Assembly (NCBI GenBank): GCA_002685655.1
Contig: NYXM01000174.1
Coordinates: forward strand, 1-12,013
Length of the DNA: 12,013 nt
From: Planctomycetaceae bacterium
GTDB taxonomy: Bacteria; Planctomycetota; Planctomycetia; Pirellulales; Pirellulaceae
Direction of reading: 5' to 3'
Shown here: positions 7,636 to 12,013 of the stretch, piece after piece
Position numbering within the stretch: the first letter of the stretch is position 1
Layout: the number at the start of each line of letters is the position of its first letter
The notes under the pieces: model-generated
Told to the model about the DNA's origin: nothing
Databases searched by the model: none
Seen by the model: the letters and a program-made list of their open reading frames with translations, nothing else
Translations under genes and position numbers: made by a program

Positions 7636-7678
7636 TGTATCAATTGCTGCGGCATGCCCTTGCAGCCCAACACAAGTT

Positions 7679-8785
7679 TTAAAACGAAGCATCCAGATCC
7701 ACCAGCTTTTCCGCCGCATCCCAGATAACCACGCCCATGTGGTAGTGATCGCAGAGTGAGCTTTGCTTTGCGTAGTAAGCGGTCACGATTTTGCCGTCGT
7801 TGCGCTGGACGCTTGAGGGGTATCCGCAATCGGATTGAAGCGTTCGAGCCAGCCGGACGGGTGAGCTCCACGTCTTGCCTTCATCGCTACTTATCTTCGC
7901 CAGCACTCCGTATTGACTCTTGACCCGATTACCATAGGACAGCAGCAGTCGTCCGTCCTGCAGTCTCGTAAGGTGCGCGTTGATTTCGTTTCTCTTTGTG
8001 ACGCGCTGCGGACTGTTCCACGTCAAACCGTCGTCGTCTGAGGCAAACAACTCCACGGCGTCGATGCGCGCCGCAGCAAGCCACCGCGTTCCTCCGGCAT
8101 GGAATAGTGAGGTCTCATTGTGGCGCGGCCCGATGATCTTCACCGCGTGCCACGTCTTCCCATCGTCATCACTGCGAAACTGCCACGAGCGCCATGAACC
8201 GGTCTTGGTGCTCGTCGTCTCGTCGACGAACTTTCCCTGATAGGTCGACGCCCGCAGTGATCCGTCCTCGGACACAAAGATATCTCCGAACGGAATGTGC
8301 TCGGACCAACCGGGTTCGCGAGCGGGAAAGTTCTTGCGCTGCGACCATGTCTTACCGCCATCACTCGATCTGCAGATCCATGAGCGGAGGATGTCGTCGC
8401 GAAATGCCTTCTGCTTCGGTCGCTGCGGTTGCTTTTCGTTCGTCCAGCCGGAGCAAAGAACAACCAGATCGCCATTCCTGGCAAGACCGGCGGCGTGATT
8501 CATTCGCACCGTGTTTGGATCATGCGGCGCGGGATTCCCACGTTTCACCCACTTCTCGCCATCTTTGCTGGCCCAGCATTCGATCTCTCCCTCCACGCTG
8601 CCGTGCGACGGTTGATTGTGGATGATCGCAACGATCGTGCTGTCCGGCATCAGGGTCAAGTTAGGCCATGCGCACACATTCTCGATGGCGACGATGTGCT
8701 CCGCATTTACTGCTTCTAATTCAGCGGCACCAAGTAAGTTCGGAGCGAAGATCAGGGGAAGCAACAGACTCAATTGCGATGACAT
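7679..8785 (-). CDS. Secreted Asp-box sialidase-like protein (exo-sialidase type), compact
   Basis: A 368-residue protein. The ATG at 8785 has AGGGAG six bases upstream and starts a Sec signal (MSSQLSLLLPLIFAPNLLGA, about residues 1-20). Asp-box motifs lie at 72-79 (shortened, SKDGEKW), 140-147 SSDGGKTW, 205-212 SDDDGKTW, 249-256 SDDDGLTW and 299-306 SSDEGKTW, covering nearly the whole protein, as expected for a stand-alone six-bladed sialidase propeller. Other blocks typical of planctomycete sialidase-like proteins are AWPNLTLMPDSTIVAIIHN near the N-terminus, ETSLFHAGGTRWLAAAR in the middle, and GYPSSVQRNDGKIVTAYY near the C-terminus. An arginine triad of true sialidases cannot be confirmed by eye, so substrate is open. 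It is divergent from the beta-helix gene, with which it shares the intergenic repeat region. It ends 101 nt before the next minus-strand gene. Confidence 0.8.
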   Translation of the reverse strand: MSSQLSLLLPLIFAPNLLGAAELEAVNAEHIVAIENVCAWPNLTLMPDSTIVAIIHNQPSHGSVEGEIECWASKDGEKWVKRGNPAPHDPNTVRMNHAAGLARNGDLVVLCSGWTNEKQPQRPKQKAFRDDILRSWICRSSDGGKTWSQRKNFPAREPGWSEHIPFGDIFVSEDGSLRASTYQGKFVDETTSTKTGSWRSWQFRSDDDGKTWHAVKIIGPRHNETSLFHAGGTRWLAAARIDAVELFASDDDGLTWNSPQRVTKRNEINAHLTRLQDGRLLLSYGNRVKSQYGVLAKISSDEGKTWSSPVRLARTLQSDCGYPSSVQRNDGKIVTAYYAKQSSLCDHYHMGVVIWDAAEKLVDLDASF

Positions 8786-8828
8786 GCGTGGCTCCCTGTT
8801 TCGACCGTTCTCTTCGAGACAGTCACCG

Positions 8829-8858
8829 ATTCTAGCAGGCATTCACGAGTGATGTTAC
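8829..8858 (-). promoter_or_regulatory. Candidate promoter of the compact sialidase-like gene
   Basis: On the minus strand TGCTAGAAT (8829-8837) is an extended -10 with a 5/6 hexamer. GTAACA (8853-8858, 4/6 match to TTGACA) lies 18 nt upstream. The -10 ends 44 nt before the ATG, leaving a short leader. Confidence 0.35.
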
Positions 8859-8882
8859 GCTGGGCGCGGCACGCATTGCAAA

Positions 8883-9056
8883 ACCCGGGTTGCGGGTCAG
8901 TTTGAACCATCCGCATTGCGGGAAGGGGTCGGGAGTCTTTTTCGGATGACAGCGTACAAGTTTTGGGATGAGCTTTGGCCGAAAAAGACTCCCGACCCCC
9001 TCGATCGCACTCGATCGCACGGAACAATCAAACTGACCCACTACCACAATCCGGGC
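8883..9056. mobile_element. Composite inverted-repeat element, MITE- or REP-like
   Basis: A large inverted repeat in the divergent intergenic region. The inner arms are a perfect 21-bp pair (8925-8945 and 8979-8999; left arm begins GGGGTCGGGAGTC and ends TTTTTCGG) around a 33-nt centre. The outer arms are a perfect 12-bp pair (GGGTCAGTTTGA at 8894-8905, TCAAACTGACCC at 9028-9039). Further out, 8883-8893 and 9046-9056 still match at 8 of 11 positions (CCCGGnTTG). Between inner and outer arms the two sides are diverged but alignable (shared TCCG). The right side is about 10 nt longer because it contains a tandem duplication. No transposase is encoded in the window, so it would be non-autonomous. 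It could also be a paired REP structure of the kind mobilised by IS200-like (RAYT) transposases. No flanking target-site duplication was identified. Confidence 0.6.
9001..9020. repeat. Perfect 10-bp tandem duplication in the right arm of the inverted-repeat element
   Basis: TCGATCGCAC occurs twice head to tail (9001-9010 and 9011-9020). Removing one copy brings the right arm to nearly the same length as the left arm, so this looks like a recent slippage event after the element formed. Confidence 0.7.
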
Positions 9057-9063
9057 GCTGCCA

Positions 9064-9080
9064 AAGGACGTACAGTCCTT
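9064..9080. repeat. Short inverted repeat upstream of the beta-helix gene
   Basis: AAGGAC (9064-9069) and GTCCTT (9075-9080) form a perfect 6-bp inverted repeat with a 5-nt spacer, 37 nt upstream of the candidate -10. It could be an operator half-site pair, but sites of this size occur by chance. Confidence 0.25.
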
Positions 9081-9117
9081 CGACAAGTGGGCGGAAGCTG
9101 CGACAAGGCGCTGTTGC

Positions 9118-9126
9118 TGTCATAAT
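9118..9126 (+). promoter_or_regulatory. Candidate extended -10 element of the beta-helix gene
   Basis: TGTCATAAT: TGn followed by CATAAT (5/6 match), ending 44 nt before the ATG at 9171. A weak -35-like GCGACA lies at 9100-9105 with only 15 nt spacing. A clear Shine-Dalgarno, AAGGA (9158-9162), lies eight bases before the start codon. Confidence 0.3.
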
Positions 9127-9170
9127 AAACATCCTCGGCAAAACTTCTCACACGACGAAGGACCATTACC

Positions 9171-10625
9171 ATGCGACATTGTGTCAAAGTCATGATTCTG
9201 AGCGGCTTCTTGGTGACCACCGTGGCGATGCTTGCCCAGCACTGGAGCGGTGCGGGCGCGGCCCAGCAACCGAGTCAGTTGCCAGGCAATGTTCCGACGG
9301 TGTTCGACTTTGGCGCGATCGGTGACGGTGAAACAGACGATACGGCGGCCATCCAGCGCGCCGTTGATGCCTCAGTGGGCGAGGTGCGGTTTCCACGCGG
9401 CATCTTCCGGATTACCAAGACGATCCGTGTTCATCTTGACGAAGTAGGGCCGACGTCAATTGTCGCTGGCGGCACGGCGCGCATCGTGATGGCCGGTCCT
9501 GGACCGGCGTTCAAGTTCATCGGCACACACGGAGGCACCGCGAGTCCGCATACGGTCAAGCCAAACGTCTGGGAGCGGCAGCGTACACCGATGATCGATG
9601 GGATTGAAGTCGTCGGCGACCACTCCGAGGCCATCGGTATCGAAGCGACAGGCACCATGCAGGCCATCTTCAGTCGCGTCACGATCCGCAATGCGCTGCA
9701 CGGCATTCATCTCACCACTCGCAACCGCAACGTCATCGTCTCCGCATGTCACCTGTACGATAACCGGGGCGTGGGACTGTATCTGGACGGGCTCAACTTG
9801 CACCAGGTGAACGTCGACAACTCGCATATCAGCTACAACAAGATGGGGGGCATCGTCGTCCGCGACAGCGAGATTCGCAATTTGCAAATCGCCAATTGCG
9901 ATATCGAAGGCAACATGAGCGACTCGACCGAACCGACGGCAAACATTTTGATCGACACCACGAACGGCTCGGTACGCGAAGGGGCGATTGTCGGCTGCAC
10001 GATTCAACATACCCACAATGCTCCCAAATCGGCCAACGTTCGATTTATTGGTACTGGCCGAGAGATTGCCAACAAGGTCGGCCACTTTTGCATCAGCGAC
10101 AATGCGATGAGCGACGTCGCCGTCAACATCCACCTGCAGTACGCTCGTGGCGTTATCATTACCGGTAACACGCTATGGAAAGGATTCACTCACAACCTGC
10201 TCGTGGAAGGCTCGTCGAACATCGTCGTCGGACCCAACCTGTTCGACCGCAACCCGGACTACGGCCCGAAAGGAAGCACCAACGCCCTCGTCTTCCGCAA
10301 CTGTCACGACTGCACTTTGAACGGACTGCATATTAACAACGTCATGGAGGCTCCGGCGGGATTGATGCTGAAAAACTGCAGCTGGATCAACGTGACTGGC
10401 TGCACGATTCTCGACTGTGACAATGTCGGACTGTCACTTCAGAACTGCGATCACTGTCGCGTATCCGACTGCATTGTGAGGGACACTCGAACGGGCGTCA
10501 CGAATCCCGTGGCAATCTCGGTCACTGGCGGAAGGGAAAATCAACTCGGCCAGAACCTGACAGTAGGACAACGCAAGATCGAGCTGGAGTCTTTGAAAGC
10601 AGGCAACAGCTCGACATCCCAATAG
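9171..10625 (+). CDS. Secreted right-handed beta-helix protein (pectate-lyase-3 superfamily)
   Basis: A 484-residue protein with AAGGA eight bases before its ATG. A Sec-type signal (about 1-30, VMILSGFLVTTVAMLA then AGAAQQ) precedes the pectate-lyase-3 entry block FDFGAIGDGETDDTAAIQRA (about 45-64) and FPRGIFRIT. This block is shared with phage tail-spike-like and polygalacturonase-like beta-helix enzymes. The rest (about 90-465) is made of short parallel-beta coils rich in I-x-I/V and Asn turns, such as IEVVGDHSEAIGIEATGT, ITGNTLWKG and LLVEGSSNIVVG. The last coils are rich in NC pairs with 23-25-residue periodicity (C378, C403, C426). Catalytic residues cannot be assigned, because this fold covers lyases, hydrolases and epimerases. 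It probably acts on an extracellular polysaccharide alongside the divergently transcribed propeller genes. The neighbouring gene starts about 140 nt downstream on the same strand. Confidence 0.8.
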   Translation: MRHCVKVMILSGFLVTTVAMLAQHWSGAGAAQQPSQLPGNVPTVFDFGAIGDGETDDTAAIQRAVDASVGEVRFPRGIFRITKTIRVHLDEVGPTSIVAGGTARIVMAGPGPAFKFIGTHGGTASPHTVKPNVWERQRTPMIDGIEVVGDHSEAIGIEATGTMQAIFSRVTIRNALHGIHLTTRNRNVIVSACHLYDNRGVGLYLDGLNLHQVNVDNSHISYNKMGGIVVRDSEIRNLQIANCDIEGNMSDSTEPTANILIDTTNGSVREGAIVGCTIQHTHNAPKSANVRFIGTGREIANKVGHFCISDNAMSDVAVNIHLQYARGVIITGNTLWKGFTHNLLVEGSSNIVVGPNLFDRNPDYGPKGSTNALVFRNCHDCTLNGLHINNVMEAPAGLMLKNCSWINVTGCTILDCDNVGLSLQNCDHCRVSDCIVRDTRTGVTNPVAISVTGGRENQLGQNLTVGQRKIELESLKAGNSSTSQ

Positions 10626-10716
10626 GTTTGCTTCGTAGTCGGTGCAACATTCGGGCCGTTCCTTGTCGACAACAGCGATGTCGGCGCCATGATGTGGGAG
10701 TCACCGATGGTATAGT

Positions 10717-10725
10717 TGTTACAAT
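10717..10725 (+). promoter_or_regulatory. Candidate extended -10 element of the CsgG-like gene
   Basis: TGTTACAAT: TGn plus TACAAT (5/6 match), ending 46 nt before the ATG at 10772. No convincing -35 is seen at the usual spacing. Its presence suggests the gene has its own promoter rather than depending on read-through from the beta-helix gene. Confidence 0.3.
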
Positions 10726-10756
10726 CAATTAGACTGCGCTGCCGAGTTCTGGCAAG

Positions 10757-10761
10757 AAAGG
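10757..10761 (+). promoter_or_regulatory. Ribosome binding site bearing on the start of the CsgG-like gene
   Basis: AAAGG lies only one base before an ATG at 10763 but ten bases before the in-frame ATG at 10772. The second is the more workable spacing, so 10772 was chosen. Confidence 0.4.
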
Positions 10762-10771
10762 TATGGCGGGT

Positions 10772-12013
10772 ATGCACGTCGAACGTCCTTTCGTTTCCCT
10801 ACTGCTCATCGGACTCTCATTTGCCATCGGTTCACTCCATGCAGATGATGCCAATCTCGCGCCTCGTCGTTGGGCGGTTCTCGCGTCGCCCGCCGCGTGG
10901 GATTCTGGCATCGCGGACATCGTCTTCACCAGTTTGTCGGATATACGCGAAATTGAATTGGTCGAGCGCGAGCGGCTGGATGCAATCGTTGCCGAAATCA
11001 GTCTCGAGGCACTGTTCCGTAGCGACCGGGAGGAACGACGCCGTGTGGGACGTGTCCTGGATGCCGAGTTTCTGCTGGTCTTCCACCAACCTGACGCGAC
11101 TGTCGAGTCGCGCACCGAGGTCGTCTGCATCGATTGCCGGCGTGGCATACGCCTGAAGACGACCTACATATCAGTGGAACCGGCGAAATTGGAGTCGGAA
11201 GGCGTCACCGTTTGCCATGCTGTACGCGACACCGTGAAGACATTCTCCGACGGCGTAACGCAGATTGTCGGCGTATCTCCGCTTGTGTCCAAGAACACCA
11301 TCCATCGTCACGACTACCTACAGAGCGGATTCGCCGAATTGATCCAGACGGGGCTCCTCAGAATCCCCGGCGTCGCCGTCGTGGAAATGGACGAGGCCAG
11401 AGCAATTCAGCGGGAGCGTTCCCTTTCGGACGGCAATGCCGTTCAGCGGATCTTGCCGGTGTTGATTGACGGTGATTACAGAGTCACGGTGGGGGACGGC
11501 AACACGGCGAAAGTCGTGATTGATGTTCGCATTCAACGCTCCGCGCAACTGTTGGAAACCGTGTCCCTGGGGCCGATGTCCTTGCCCGAAGCAAGCCGTT
11601 ACTTACTCAAAGAGTTCTCGAAGTCCGTCGTGAACAGAAACAGTGCGGACGGGAATATCGAGAGCGGGATTTCACTGGAATCTCAGCATCAATGGCTGGC
11701 CACCCAGGCGCTCCGTTTCGCGGAACTCGGAGTTTGGGATGAAGCGGCATCGCTTCGTGAGGCAGCGCTGTTACTTCAACCCGACGACGGATCGTTGCGA
11801 GTTGCCTTGCTGGGGACCTATCGAGAGATCTTCCGTGATGTGCGGACCGGTCGATTCAAATTCTGGTCGTCCATAGACGATCCGGTCGAGATTCGCCGAT
11901 TATTCCAGCGAAAGGAGACAGCGTATCTTGCTGGGCTGGGTCATCTGGAATACCTGATTCGCAACGAAGCGTTGGACGCGATTCAAGCGATCGATTGGAC
12001 ACAGCGGTATAGC
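10772..12013 (+). CDS. CsgG/TolB-like secreted protein with TPR-like region, 3'-truncated by window edge
   Basis: The frame runs 414 codons to the window edge without a stop. The start is 10772 or 10763; both give the same signal peptide (MHVERPFVSLLLIGLSFAIG then SLHADD, cleavage about residue 24). Residues about 32-105 fit the CsgG/TolB-like fold common in planctomycetes: RRWAVLASPAAWDSGIADI, then LVERERLDAIVAEISLEALF, then VLDAEFLLVFH. A second, similar unit may follow (about 165-275, QSGFAELIQTGLLRIPGVAV then VEMDEARAI). From about 305 the sequence becomes helical and TPR-like (WLATQALRFAELGVWDEAAS then LREAALLLQPDDG). CsgG-like domains are known in secretion pores and envelope assembly. 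In planctomycetes many are free-standing with unknown role, and I make no secretion claim. Whether the gene belongs functionally to the glycan locus is unclear. Confidence 0.65.
   Translation, partial: MHVERPFVSLLLIGLSFAIGSLHADDANLAPRRWAVLASPAAWDSGIADIVFTSLSDIREIELVERERLDAIVAEISLEALFRSDREERRRVGRVLDAEFLLVFHQPDATVESRTEVVCIDCRRGIRLKTTYISVEPAKLESEGVTVCHAVRDTVKTFSDGVTQIVGVSPLVSKNTIHRHDYLQSGFAELIQTGLLRIPGVAVVEMDEARAIQRERSLSDGNAVQRILPVLIDGDYRVTVGDGNTAKVVIDVRIQRSAQLLETVSLGPMSLPEASRYLLKEFSKSVVNRNSADGNIESGISLESQHQWLATQALRFAELGVWDEAASLREAALLLQPDDGSLRVALLGTYREIFRDVRTGRFKFWSSIDDPVEIRRLFQRKETAYLAGLGHLEYLIRNEALDAIQAIDWTQRYS

Noticed and set aside
7643..7663. Small inverted repeat GCTGC/GCAGC after the compact sialidase-like gene
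   Set aside because: Only five base pairs with a long loop and no T-run, so too weak to call a terminator.
8916..9125. Short open frames crossing the inverted-repeat element (peptides containing KKTPDP or EKDSRP)
   Set aside because: They are translations of the repeat arms on both strands. There is no RBS or protein feature, and such peptides are typical spurious calls on dispersed repeats.
9456..10133. Open frame of 225 codons on the minus strand opposite the beta-helix gene
   Set aside because: The V/D/A-rich translation is the mirror of the beta-helix repeat codons, with no domain or credible RBS.
1..12013. CRISPR arrays, tRNA/rRNA genes, phage or integrase genes, toxin-antitoxin pairs
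   Set aside because: I looked for regularly spaced repeats, clover-leaf patterns and the relevant protein motifs on both strands and saw none.

Overview
The window looks like chromosomal DNA of a planctomycete (Pirellulales/Rhodopirellula-like). This rests on gene content: secreted Asp-box sialidase-like proteins, a Tat-exported GH32/43-like propeller protein, a metallophosphoesterase fused to a PQQ-type propeller, a pectate-lyase-3 beta-helix protein, and a CsgG-like/TPR protein. No rRNA or other taxonomic marker is present, so the assignment is inference. Composition looks moderately GC-rich by eye.

Layout. (1) The left edge cuts into a plus-strand gene for an outer-membrane beta-barrel-like protein, ending at 1094. 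(2) Four minus-strand genes follow: metallophosphoesterase-PQQ fusion (3904 to 1169), a large Asp-box protein (5778 to 4174), a GH32/43-like Tat protein (7577 to 5949) and a compact Asp-box protein (8785 to 7679). A roughly 54-codon remnant of another sialidase-type gene sits between the second and third of these. (3) A divergent intergenic region (8786-9170) holds a large composite inverted repeat of about 173 bp, probably a MITE- or REP-like element. (4) A plus-strand beta-helix gene (9171-10625) follows, and then a plus-strand CsgG-like/TPR gene runs off the right edge.

How the genes may work together. Every gene with a visible N-terminus has an export signal (Sec-like in five, Tat-like in one). 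Most encode beta-propellers or beta-helices that bind or cleave glycans. The simplest reading is an extracytoplasmic glycan-degradation or glycan-sensing locus. There is no transporter, sulfatase, sigma/anti-sigma pair or SusC/D-like pair in the window, and the substrate cannot be inferred. Gaps of 101-269 nt between the minus-strand genes, with a promoter-like element upstream of three of the four, argue against one tight operon.

The points most worth a second look are the sialidase remnant whose reading frame runs into the ribosome-binding site of the next gene, the composite inverted repeat, a palindrome-dense stretch inside the coding sequence of the metallophosphoesterase linker, and a non-canonical metal-site motif in that enzyme. 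I did not find anything I can defend as a wholly new biological system.
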